Positions 56,601 through 64,000 of a stretch of 64,000 bases of DNA are shown one piece after another. The stretch is from assembly GCA_958299035.1 (NCBI GenBank), contig CATQJL010000316.1, positions 41,590,025-41,654,024 of the forward strand. Direction: 5' to 3'. A model generated the notes under the pieces. That model was not told where the DNA came from. It searched no databases and saw only the letters and a list, made by a program, of their open reading frames with translations. Made by a program: the position numbers and the translations under genes. How positions within the stretch are numbered: the stretch's first letter is position 1; each line of letters begins with the position of its first letter. Source of the stretch: Cylicocyclus nassatus (taxonomy: Eukaryota > Nematoda > Chromadorea > Rhabditida > Strongylidae).

Positions 56601-59600
56601 TCTTATTGTATATAGGAAGCTTTTAAAAAAATATTATCTCAGTATCCAATCAAATCTCAATTTTTCAGAGAAAAAAGGGAAAACACAAGACTACTACACA
56701 AGACTAAAGCTCTTAGAGCTGTTAGAGCACGTATAATCTCGTCACCGGTCATCGCGAATTGTTTATACCTAAAATAGAGAGAATATAGTACACCAAAAAC
56801 AAAAAAAAAAGGGAAAGAAAGGAGGATTTTCATCAGAAGCCAGGACAGGAGACGCACTGAAGGCGTGCGTTGCGGGTGCGTCGCGCAGGTACCTATGGGA
56901 AGCTGGCCGGGGTCCACACCATAGCCTATCCACTCAGATACTGCCAAAAATTTACACCTACTATGTGCCCTAGTTCTTAAGAAATAATTAACTGAAGATC
57001 CGAATATGAAAAAACTTATGGAACAACCTAATAACATTGCTTTATTACACATTTAGGAGGCCCGCTTTTTTATCAGAGCAAACTTTGGGGTGTATCCCAT
57101 AACTTGTGACTGTCAATTACGCAGGTGTCGCGCGACAGGTTGGCACCAATCACTTGCGAGGAGAGCTCGGGTAGCCGACTCACAAGGCATACTATTCCAT
57201 CTTTTGTGAATGTTTTCACACTACCATATCAAATTTTACTGTTTAATGGAAGAGTTTGGCCTGAAATCTTGGAAAATGAAATATATAGTGAATGGAATTA
57301 AGGATCTACCATTTATCTAATGACAGAATATGTACTTTTTGTTCAAAATGCTAACGTGACCCCAACATTTTCTCTGTGACATTCTCTCTGGCCCTGCTCC
57401 CTCTCGCCCTAGTTACTGTAACGCCGTGTCGCGGCAATTTTTAATTGACATTCACAAGTAATGGACGCCCCCCCCCCCCCAACTTTGTACTTTGAAGACT
57501 TTTTGCATAGACTGTAATTTTTCGGTGATCATAGCTATTCAAATTAAAACTTGATAGTGAGACCATAGTCTTTGAAGGTTCGTAGCTTTCTCCAATCAAG
57601 ATCTTTTTTTATAATACACGTTCGAGAAAGATGCGTTTTCCCGCATTTCTTGAAGCAAAACTATTGTTATATATGACAGATATACTACTTAGAAGGGGAT
57701 GTGGGGGGGGGGGGGAGGGGGTCGCGAAGTGGCTGATCACTACAAGAAGCATATCTCCAGAAGAGATTGAGGCGCTGATTTTGAAATCATTCACATACTT
57801 GTAAAACCGTTGTGATGAAGTAGTCATAGAATTTTATTTGCGGGAGATTTGCGAGGCTGAGAGTAGTTTAGCTAAAATAATGCCATTTTGTTAAAAAAAA
57901 CCCATATCTCTCCCAAAAGCGCTCTGCAGCATGGAGGGGCAGTTGTGAAATCAGACATGCCAAGTCTTTGAAGTAACGTTTGTAGTGGTTCAACATTGAG
58001 GACTAATGTGGTGGATTAGCCCGTAGTTTTGAAGCAGATGGGTGAGGGTTTGACATCTGTTCCTTTTTCAGCGTTTTTGCTATCTTACCATATGCCTCCT
58101 TCCTGCTCAAAGCTTTCTATACAACTCTACATACCCTTTAATTCAAACAGATTGGCGGCCTCAAGGCGACCCGCTCGCGCTTGCGACGCAGCATGCTCTC
58201 TCGCGAACGTGCTCTCTTATCAATCTCTCGCCTTAATAAGGCTACAAAGCCCCGCCTTTTTCATTGTATCTTTTGATTCATCTGGATTGGCTGCTGGAAG
58301 GCAGCCAATCCAGATGAATCAAAAGATACAATGAAAAATTTTGGATTTTGCTAGATTTTGCAATAGTTGCTCTTACAGCCATTTGCCACCGATATCAGCA
58401 TTGTAAACGTGTTTTGCGACACATGGTTGAAATAATTACCCAAAAGATAGTAAAAAAGGAAACCACTGTCAAAACGTTAGGACACGAGGCATTATTGTAA
58501 CTACTGCAGCCGGTTTTTGCTTATTTTCTTACAAGGAAAAGAAAGTAGAAACTTTCGATAAATGTTTGAGTATTTTGCTCAAAAAAAAGAAGTCACTGAA
58601 CGTTGAAAAGTGAATGGAATACAAACTCCTTATTTCAAAAAGCATAATATGTTGGTTTCTATCAAACATTTTGAATTGTTTCTTGCACTATATGCTTCAA
58701 TTCATTGTATTAGGTTGTCGCAAAAATAATGTCCGTTTTTCTAGGCCTATATTGCAAACAACTTTATTACATCAAACTTTCTTTTACGATATAGGATAAA
58801 TATCTGCATATCACGAAAAGCGCTCTTCATGTACTTTCTAACGGTGGTGGAATTAAGTTGCTATCCTCATCTGTGAGAATTTCACCAGCATTTTGCCCAT
58901 CCGCACTCGAAATCAAAATCTCATAGCTTTCAATTTCTTGACCACAGTTCAGGAGCAAATAAAGAAATTCTTCTGAAAACATAGCAATTATATTAGATGA
59001 AGATTGTTTACCTACTGCATGCTTAAGTAGATTTTTGGAGATATCTGGACTGAGAAATTAACGCCTCGAAATAGATGCTTGCTGCTGACATTCTATGGGT
59101 CAAAAATTTCTCATAATTAAAGCAATCGCCAAAGCTTCGCCTATTTCTGTAAGCTTGAGATAAGCACACCTTGACTACATTATCTGAAGAAAAACTTAGC
59201 TATTCAGTGCGCGAAGAATTGCAAATTTTCATAAATTGGCACTCACAAGCCTACAACAAATAGGCTCAAAAAAGTGCATTTTTGAATTTTTATCTTTTTC
59301 GTTCGCAGAATTTCTTCATTAGAGTCTTTTCTATACATACGTAAACTCATGGCTTGAAGGTACAAAATAAGCTGATTGGCAGTCGTACGAACAAAACTTG
59401 GAGGAAGTTGTAAGCTCTTAAAGAAGAGGTTTTCAAAAGAAAAAGTTTAAGCTTTTTAACGATGGTTTTCTTCCCGTTTTGGAAATCGGTACGTACAGGT
59501 GCGCGCTAACAAGGGAAGGATGATCGGTCGAAGTGGCCATTTGGAATGAGCTGTATATTAGGGAACCGCCCTCGGTAAGGCAAACTCAAAACTACTTTTC

Positions 59601-62600
59601 GCTAGGTGCCGAGCGGTTTTGTGGGGGGAGTTACAAGGCTATTTTCGTCCGGCGCAGCCGGCGCACCCAGTGATGAGTGAGGCGCTAGAACAACGCGTGA
59701 GTGTGGCGGTGACGCAGTGGCAAGACAGTGGATTCAGAGGCAGGTGGTCAAGGGTCCGAGACCTGTTGCTGCTATTTTGTTTTGCAGTTCTTTAAAAAGT
59801 CGATTGGGTGACATTAAACGAAAAATACTCATTTCTAGGCAGTTAAAACAAGCTACTTACTGCAAAAATTCACTAATTCTACAATAAGCTATAATCTTCT
59901 ACAATATGTAAATCTGTGGAGGTTATGATGTCACAACAAGGGATTCAAATGATATATTAACATGTATGGAATACAACCACAAAATGCTCAATGCAGAAAA
60001 GCAGCGCGCACATCGGATAAAATATAAATGATGACAATCAGCAGCTTCACAATTGCCTATCAAAGTCGGTGAAAAACAGTACTGAATAGGAGACTCGAAT
60101 TTGCCGGGGTGGTTATCAATGTATCCGGCTGCATGCCATGGGTATGAAAGGGAATTTTTGAATCGCGACGAGCAAAATTGTGTGTAAATGAGCGCGATAA
60201 GATCTCAAGGATGGAATCCCTATGATGCAAGGTAAAGTTCAGACCGAGAGTCAATACATGGGATGTGAATCGATTGCAATTTTGCAAGTGCGCGCTGCGA
60301 GAAGCTCTTCTGCTTTGAGCATTTTGTTTTTGTATTCCATACATGTTAATATATTATTTGAATCCCCTTGTTGTGACATCATAAACTCCACAGAATTACA
60401 TATTGTAGAAGATTATAGCTTATTGTAGAATTAGTGACTTTTTTGCAGTAAATAGCTTGTTTCAACTGCCTAGAAATGAGTATTTTTCTTTCAATGTCAC
60501 CCAATCGACTTTTTACAGAACTGCAAAACAAAATAGCAGCAACAGGACCCGAACCCTCGACCATCTGCTTCGTAGTCCGCTGTCTTGCCACTGCGCCACC
60601 GTAACACTTCTGCTTTGTTCTAGCGCCTCGCTCATCACTGGGTGCACCGACTGCGCCGGCGGAAAATGGCCTTGTAACTCCCCCCACAAAACCGCCCGGC
60701 ACCTAGCAAAAGTAATTTTGAGTTTACCTTACCGAGGACGGTTTCCTAATACAGCTCATTCCAAATGGCCACTTCGACCGATCATCATTCCCTTGTAGGT
60801 TACAAAAGGTTTGCTGTTTCGGGCGGTTTTGACTGTGTTTAGAAATATGGAAATTGAACAAAGTTATAGCCTTCCAAAGTGAAAATTTGCAAAACGGACA
60901 TTATTTTTGCAAGAACTCAATACATATATCTCCACTTTAACCATGGTGCGACAGTCACCACTTTGGCACCGCAAGCACACTGAGGGCCGCATGCATTAAC
61001 ATACCCGACGGGGATGGGATCGCAGCTTTAGAAGAAAGCTTCATATCCTGAAGATCCAGATATCTGGATTTACGCTGTTTTCCTATCCGCAAGTACTCCC
61101 ACCACCCTTCACTATGAACATACTGAATAGGAGCGAAAAGCTGTACTGCCGCATTTTCCAGCTTTTTGTGTGGTCCCCTGATCATCCCCTCTGCCGTACT
61201 TCTTTCTTCAAAGTCATTCTTCAAAGCCTTCCAAAGTTGTACTGGTTATCTAAACCAATAATGCTAAGCATGTTGCTGATAACAGCAGATGAGTTTTTGA
61301 AAAAACAAATTTCACGTTAAACCCCAACATTCAACTTGTAGTTCATCGCAAATTTCCAAATGCATTAATATCCCGCCGAGGAGGAGATCGCAGCTTCAGA
61401 AGAAAGCCTCACATCTTGAAGCTTCAGATATCTGGATTTGCGCTGCTTTCCTATCCATAAGTACTCCCGCCACCCTTCACTATGAACATACTGAACAGGA
61501 GCGAAAAGCTGTACTGCCGCATTTTCCAAATTTTTGTTCGATCCCCTGATGATCCCTAGCTGCCGACCGTCTTTTCTATAAAGTCATTTTTCTGTATTTT
61601 GAAGTCAATAAAAACATTTGTGCTGCCTATTTAACCCAACCATGCTAATCATGTTTCTGCCAAAAAAGTGGTGTTTTGAAGTCATAACATTTGCGATGGC
61701 CACAGGTCGAAACTTGGGGTTTATCAAAAAGTCGATATTCCAAAAACTCATTTGTTCTTATCAGCAATATGCTCAGATTGTTGGGTTAGATAAACAGTAC
61801 GACTTTGGAAGGTTTTGTTAACTTTCAAGGAAGAAAAATACTTTGAAGAAAAGACGTTTGGCAGCGGGGGATGATCAGGGGATCATACAAAAAACTGGAA
61901 AATGCGGGTTGTGCAGCTTCTTGCTCCCTTTCAATGTATTCATAGTGAAGAGTGGTGGGAGTACTTACGGATAGGTACAGTCAATGTCAATTACGTACTC
62001 CCTTTTGCGTAAGAGCTACGCATGCGCAGCGTAATGGTCCTGCGTGCGGACCTCCAATGGGGTCCATTTGAGTGCCCCAGCCATACGCGCGCGAAGCTCA
62101 TTGCGTTTACGGAAAAGAGAGCACGTGATTGGCACGGACCGTAAACAGCGTGAAATCCAGATATTTGGATCAGAATATGAAGCTTCCTTTTGAAGCTGCG
62201 ATCCCCTCCCCGGCAGGTATGTTGATGCACGCGGCCCTCAGTGTGCTTGCGGTGCTAAGGCGGTGACTGTCGCACCATGGTTAAAGTAGTAGAGATATAT
62301 GTAAAATGAATTGAAGCAGATAGTGCAAGCAACAATTCAAATTTTTTCATAGAAACTAACATATTATGCTTTTTAAAATAAGGAGTTTCCAAGTACTTCA
62401 TTCCTTTCCCTTGCAAGATCAAGCAACTAATGCGACTGTTTGATACATCTCCTTCTAAAATTCAAATTTTTTCGAAATGTTATAAAACTCTTATTATGAG
62501 CTATTTGGTATCCTGGCAATAGAAATTGCGCATCTTGACATACACCCCCCTCCCTAATCCTTTTCTGTATACGCTCTACATGCAGAAAGTGCAGAGTATG

Positions 62601-64000
62601 GATATGTGTGCAAAACTTGAATTCAATCAATACCTCTTGCTACAAGGGAACCACTTTCAGTTGCACATCACAGGCTTCTATGTCAATGTCAAATTGTGGA
62701 AATAATCAATTAGAGTCCAAAATCACCCACGATCATTATCTAGTAGTTGCTCTAAGTTTGTGATGTATTTTCCATATTATTAGGTTGTCTCATAATTTTT
62801 TACCGTTTTTACTGCAACTGCCGTCTTTTCGTACCTTTCCTTCGTCTGATGAGGCTTGGGTAATTATTCGACAGGGCAAAGCAAGTTCTACAAGATGGCT
62901 ATCAAAAGTCTGTCCAATTCGTATCCCACATGAACTTTTGAGCTGAAATCTGATAGCAGTTGAAAACAAACTTTTCTGTCAAAAATCGTATCTCCCCTCC
63001 AAAGTATCTAAAAAATTCTCCATTTATTTCTAGCATATGCTTGACACGTCGCACATTCGATTGCACACTTTCCGAATTTTTTCCATAGCTAGAAATAAAA
63101 ATAAATGAGGCAAAATGGCAAACTCCGCCCCTAGACGTCCTAAGCTTCCCCCACTCTTGTGGTCGTATAGCTCATATATATAGAAGTACGACCACGTATT
63201 TGGATTTTTTGTAGGTGCCCCAGTCCTCAAGAAATGCTGATGGTTAGGATAAAAACGGTAAAAAATTATGAGACAGCCTAATAGTATAAAAAATGTCCTG
63301 CATAAATATTAGTGTGGAAAATGTCAGTGTAAGGAATTAAGCTGTAAGAAGTCTTTATGTAGACTTTTTAATGGGAAAGCAATGAAAAAAAAAGCAATTT
63401 TTTATGCAGACTACAGCAGCACTTAAAAATTCAACTTATGTTGTACACTGTTTAAAGATTGTAAATCTTTATCCTCTAATAAAACATTTCAGCTCTCATG
63501 AAATTACTTCAAAAGTTCTCCTTTTTTCTATAGCAATAAGGATTTCAGAGCTTGCTTTCAAAATCATGATGGAATATTGCGAGGAACTTCTCACAATTTT
63601 TTCGCGAATTTCAATGTATTGGGATCCCTTCTATTAAACCAATTTCAGCTTTTAACAGACATATTAAAAACCGTTGAAATTTGAAAAAAAAAGCTTACAG
63701 CTCAGGTGCACTAGGGTGCTTACTGAGTTTACTTGTTAGCAACTCACGATCAATCTTAGTGACAGCGAGATAGAAACAAAACAATCGCATACGCTTTGCA
63801 TTTTTTCGCTGATTTACATCACGCAGCTGTTGTTCCGTCTACAATCAAGTGAACGCTAAAATGTTTAGACAACTGTTAATCGTAAGAGTTTGAGCAACTT
63901 CGACATTCATCAAACATTGAAAGACATAGCACTAATGCGTTTTGGAAATTCGAGGGAATCTAGAAACTATGGTCGAGGAATTAGTCTTTTCAAAGAGATA
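44406..64000 (+). CDS. DUF229-family protein gene (alkaline phosphatase/sulfatase-like), partial, at least nine coding segments
   Basis: The gene is assembled from exons at 44,406-44,613, 44,800-44,925, 44,975-45,178, 51,511-51,685, 51,895-52,040, 52,119-52,240, 52,304-52,383, 55,585-55,774 and 63,889 to beyond the window. Every junction is GT-AG and the phases agree. Diagnostic DUF229 segments in order: ILAFDSTSRTMFMRHLPRT, GDNSAVNILPILAGDLPEA, CRSMFNEDIG, a TSLPADHFYRTYY segment, SHEWGFTLELLDEQL, IIMGDHGNRMG with GRIEERMPLMAIRLP, FDIHQTLKDIA and RGISLF. The DSTSR and GDHG motifs sit where alkaline-phosphatase-superfamily enzymes bind metal and carry the nucleophile. The family has no established reaction; members are predicted secreted or membrane-anchored proteins. 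The N-terminus and C-terminal end are outside what I could see. Coding looks intact except for one doubtful join at 44,926-44,974. Confidence 0.9.
44800..44925 (+). CDS. DUF229 gene, exon b
   Basis: Acceptor aactttcag|gcaccc after a 186-base intron. It encodes APENTRFFANGDVFCIRCFR and GTIIFEHVYPGIRDLNKEP. Donor atg|gtgaag. The frame stays open for 15 more codons past this donor and then hits TAA, so it may instead continue into exon c with a one-base shift. Confidence 0.8.
44975..45178 (+). CDS. DUF229 gene, exon c
   Basis: It encodes IYTAKDMESFDDYGRRN, then the core motif DILAFDSTSRTMFMRHLPRT and YELFFGYTK. The donor aag|gtgact opens a 6.3-kb intron. The acceptor cgtttaag is weak. The Asp and Ser/Thr of the DSTSR segment are the candidate metal ligand and nucleophile by superfamily analogy. 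Confidence 0.9.
45179..45907 (+). other. start of the 6.3-kb intron, unannotated
   Basis: No coding or repeat feature that I can support. Confidence 0.4.
45908..46123. mobile_element. Tc1-like foldback MITE, 216 bp
   Basis: The ends CAGTCGAGTAGATTTAGCGG are inverted and flanked by TA (45,906-45,907 and 46,124-46,125). The arms are about 65 bases and nearly perfect. Located in the DUF229 intron. Confidence 0.92.
46402..47315. mobile_element. mariner-type MITE, about 914 bp
   Basis: The left end TTAGGTTGTTGCATAAGTTC follows TA; the right end carries the inverted copy (cggacagaacttatgcaaca) with its last bases altered. No transposase. Confidence 0.87.
47316..48356 (+). other. intron sequence, no feature recognised
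   Basis: AT-rich with short open frames only. Confidence 0.4.
48357..48868 (-). mobile_element. degenerate non-autonomous Helitron
   Basis: On the minus strand the 3' end reads gccgggtatgcaagCTAG followed by T, the same terminus as the elements at 24,405 and 29,329. The 5' end TCATAAATAAAGGTGAATG is diverged. It contains the tgta-type microsatellite and one or two TCGATAAAA units. Confidence 0.75.
48869..49572 (+). other. intron sequence, no feature recognised
   Basis: No supported feature. Confidence 0.4.
49573..51087. mobile_element. mariner-type MITE split by a Helitron
   Basis: The left end is TTAGGTTGATGCGAAAATAA; the right end on the minus strand is TTCGGTTGATGCAAAATTAA with TA after it. 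The interior right of the Helitron matches the element at 1-719 (for example tgtagccgcaag). Confidence 0.85.
49716..50364 (+). mobile_element. Helitron, 5' half with minisatellite
   Basis: It starts TCTTATATATAAAGCTGAAT after an A, like the 24,405 element, and has three and a half units of the 120-bp minisatellite, almost identical to one another. It stops shortly after the symmetric centre (gatcacccccgtaggggtga), so the inverted half and the CTAG end are missing. Confidence 0.85.
51100..51137. repeat. poly-C tracts
   Basis: Two runs of 10-13 C separated by ttccccct. Confidence 0.9.
51250..51500. mobile_element. foldback repeat abutting a splice acceptor
   Basis: The left half (ttgggcgcaagg, gggggtcctaac, caagcggcaacg) is an inverted, diverged copy of the right half (gctgccgcttgg, cagaaccatgtgcccag). 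It is related to 21,690-21,786. It ends about 10-20 bases before the exon d acceptor at 51,510. Confidence 0.65.
51511..51685 (+). CDS. DUF229 gene, exon d
   Basis: Acceptor gtcgtttcag|atcgga. It encodes IGDNSAVNILPILAGDLPEA and ends IDPDNIPFLWKLMEK. The GDNS...NLLPIL-type segment is a hallmark of the family and joins in phase to exon c. Donor aaag|gtgtgg. Confidence 0.92.
51895..52040 (+). CDS. DUF229 gene, exon e
   Basis: Acceptor gtttttag|aatttg. It encodes FGCRSMFNEDIGVAHRGLFH and GFTSLPADHFYRTYYLAVYK. The NED and P-x-DH-x-x-R segments are family-typical. Donor aag|gtcagt. Confidence 0.92.
52119..52240 (+). CDS. DUF229 gene, exon f
   Basis: Acceptor tttgtttag|agatgg. It encodes RWKYTQCKDGDQVQRRYMDL and FANKYKDICHMGFTFVTT, with conserved Cys residues. 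Donor aac|gtaagt. Confidence 0.92.
52304..52383 (+). CDS. DUF229 gene, exon g
   Basis: Acceptor ttatttag|aatttc. It encodes ISHEWGFTLELLDEQLSSSL and ENLYFTG. The SH and the LD pair precede the GDHG motif in the family. Donor cag|gtaaaa. Confidence 0.92.
52449..53335. mobile_element. mariner-type MITE, diverged
   Basis: The right end on the minus strand is CCAGGTTGTCTCATAATCAA, followed by TA; the left end (gtttcataactg) is decayed. The interior is colinear with 23,764-25,903 without its Helitron, which makes this the empty-site reference for that insertion. Confidence 0.72.
53336..55584 (+). other. rest of the 3.2-kb intron, no feature recognised
   Basis: No transposon ends or coding segments supported. 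Confidence 0.4.
55585..55774 (+). CDS. DUF229 gene, exon h
   Basis: Acceptor atgtttag|gagcgc. It encodes ALDKGISIIMGDHGNRMGRQ, GRIEERMPLMAIRLPPDFKK and YLNFITNKWKLT. GDHG is the metal-binding motif and GRIEERMP the following family signature. The phase joins exactly to exon g. Donor caag|gtaagt. Confidence 0.95.
55884..57031. mobile_element. mariner-type MITE with nested foldback element
   Basis: The ends are TTAGGTTGCTCCGTAAGTCT and TTAGGTTGTTCCATAAGTTT (minus), flanked by TA. Only about 270 bases on the left and 100 on the right belong to it; the rest is the nested insertion. Confidence 0.88.
56156..56930. mobile_element. foldback element with GTGTGGACCCCGGCC ends
   Basis: The left end is gtgtggaccccggccaggtt; the right end is its diverged complement (gctggccggggtccacac). 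Both ends continue with cccataggtac and a GC-rich block (gcgcacgcagcgcgc / tgcgttgcgggtgcg). About 775 bases, no coding frame. Confidence 0.85.
57032..58256 (+). other. intron sequence with C and G homopolymer runs
   Basis: Runs of C (about 57,468-57,480) and G (about 57,705-57,720) 235 bases apart may be the arms of a decayed foldback element like 15,785-16,101. Otherwise nothing supported. Confidence 0.4.
58257..58338. repeat. perfect 38-bp hairpin
   Basis: The arms 58,257-58,294 and 58,301-58,338 are exact reverse complements with a six-base loop (tggaag). It lies in the 8.1-kb DUF229 intron. Confidence 0.95.
59705..59775 (+). ncRNA. tRNA-like pol III promoter, left arm (diverged)
   Basis: Box A TGACGCAGTGG (59,710-59,720); a box-B-like GGGTCCGAGACC follows (about 59,752). 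It is colinear with the better preserved copy in the right arm and less likely to be active. Confidence 0.5.
60535..60605 (-). ncRNA. tRNA-like pol III promoter, right arm
   Basis: On the minus strand box A TGGCGCAGTGG (60,588-60,598) and box B GGTTCGGGTCC (60,545-60,555) are 32 bases apart, exactly tRNA-like. The outer bases do not pair into a good acceptor stem, so this is a tRNA-derived promoter rather than a tRNA gene. Confidence 0.65.
60921..62303. repeat. tripartite core of the outer foldback element
   Basis: A block of about 220 bases (gatatctggatttacgctg, actatgaacatactgaatag, agctgtactgccgcattttc) occurs at 61,010-61,170, again as a direct copy at 61,375-61,540, and inverted at 61,890-62,215. 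The third copy carries about 160 extra bases (62,000-62,150). The small open frames inside are by-products. Confidence 0.82.
62408..62547. repeat. fragment related to the MULE-like element at 35,150
   Basis: It shares ttataaaac.cttattatg, ctggcaataraaat and the terminus tcttgacatacaccc with the right third of the 35,150-35,530 insertion. The left end is not identifiable. Confidence 0.7.
62780..63281. mobile_element. mariner-type MITE, 502 bp
   Basis: The ends TTAGGTTGTCTCATAATTTT are inverted and flanked by TA (62,778-62,779 and 63,282-63,283). The right end has one change (gacagcctaa). Confidence 0.9.
63282..63888 (+). other. end of the 8.1-kb intron, no feature recognised
   Basis: An open frame at 63,404-63,637 has no family or splice support. 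Confidence 0.4.
63889..64000 (+). CDS. DUF229 gene, exon i (runs off window)
   Basis: Acceptor cgtaagag|tttgag completes a Ser codon split after exon h. It encodes LSNFDIHQTLKDIALM and RGISLFKEI. NFDxHxTLxDI and RGISLF are the family's next conserved segments, confirming that the gene continues across the 8.1-kb intron. The acceptor lacks a strong pyrimidine tract. Confidence 0.88.

Larger units (their letters stand above)
59510..60795. mobile_element. 1.3-kb palindromic element with tRNA-like promoters in both arms
   Basis: The arms of about 640 bases are inverted copies from caagggaaggatgatcggtc at the left end to its complement at the right end, with the centre at about 60,150. Each arm contains one tRNA-like segment pointing toward the centre. 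No protein-coding content. It could be two head-to-head copies of a SINE-like unit or a foldback transposon that captured one. Confidence 0.88.
58710..60920. mobile_element. mariner-type MITE, inverted relative of 37,418-38,336, itself interrupted
   Basis: The left end is TTAGGTTGTCGCAAAAATAA after TA (58,708-58,709). The right end is a mutated inverted copy (acattatttttgcaagaact) before TA (60,921-60,922). Both parts align to the 37,418 element on the opposite strand, so the 1.29 kb between 59,510 and 60,795 is an insertion. Confidence 0.9.
58607..62407. mobile_element. outer foldback element interrupted by a MITE
   Basis: The left arm (58,607-58,709, then 60,921 onward) and right arm (up to 62,407) are inverted copies: aaactccttatttcaaaaag and cttgcactatatgcttcaat on the left have their complements at 62,300-62,395. 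The symmetry runs straight across the TA where the mariner MITE sits, then continues through accatggtgcgacagtcacc. Total element without the insertion is about 1.6 kb. Confidence 0.85.

Overview
The window looks like gene-poor, repeat-dense nuclear DNA of a nematode, most likely a strongylid-type parasitic worm (clade V). Three things point there. Short GT-AG introns with TTTCAG-like acceptors occur beside introns of several kb. The one recognisable host gene belongs to DUF229, a family known to me mainly from nematodes. The endogenous retrovirus-like element is a BEL/Pao element with a phlebovirus-type glycoprotein, the combination described for nematode Cer7-like elements. The species assignment is inference.

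Layout. 1-4.4 kb: the end of a mariner-type MITE, a TTCGAA-rich array, a GC-rich palindrome and a small foldback element. 4.4-13.2 kb: a full-length but broken BEL/Pao element with two LTRs, a 5-bp target duplication, gag-protease, RT, RNase H, integrase and envelope remains. 13.2-32 kb: no recognisable host gene; foldback elements of several superfamilies (PIF/Harbinger-like, Tc1-like, mariner-like), Helitrons with an expanded TCGATAAAA minisatellite, and TTCGAA arrays. 32.2-37.3 kb: a Penelope-like element as two inverted copies, with RT, a GIY-YIG endonuclease and hammerhead-ribozyme-like motifs. 37.4-43 kb: two more MITEs, the second split by a 3.6-kb RTE-type LINE on the minus strand whose 5' end carries a tRNA-like pol III promoter.

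44.4-64 kb: a plus-strand host gene of the DUF229 family (alkaline-phosphatase/sulfatase-like superfamily). I traced nine coding segments whose splice phases agree, including a last one at 63,889 that runs off the window. Three introns (6.3, 3.2 and 8.1 kb) hold transposons, among them a nested stack at 58.6-62.4 kb: a foldback element contains a mariner MITE, which contains a 1.3-kb palindrome carrying tRNA-like promoters in both arms. Exons upstream of 44.4 kb were not identified, so the N-terminus is missing.

How it works together: the only probable cellular product is the DUF229 protein. Everything else is mobile DNA, mostly dead coding elements and non-autonomous derivatives inserted into one another. 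The interruptions allow several element boundaries and the relative order of insertion to be read directly.
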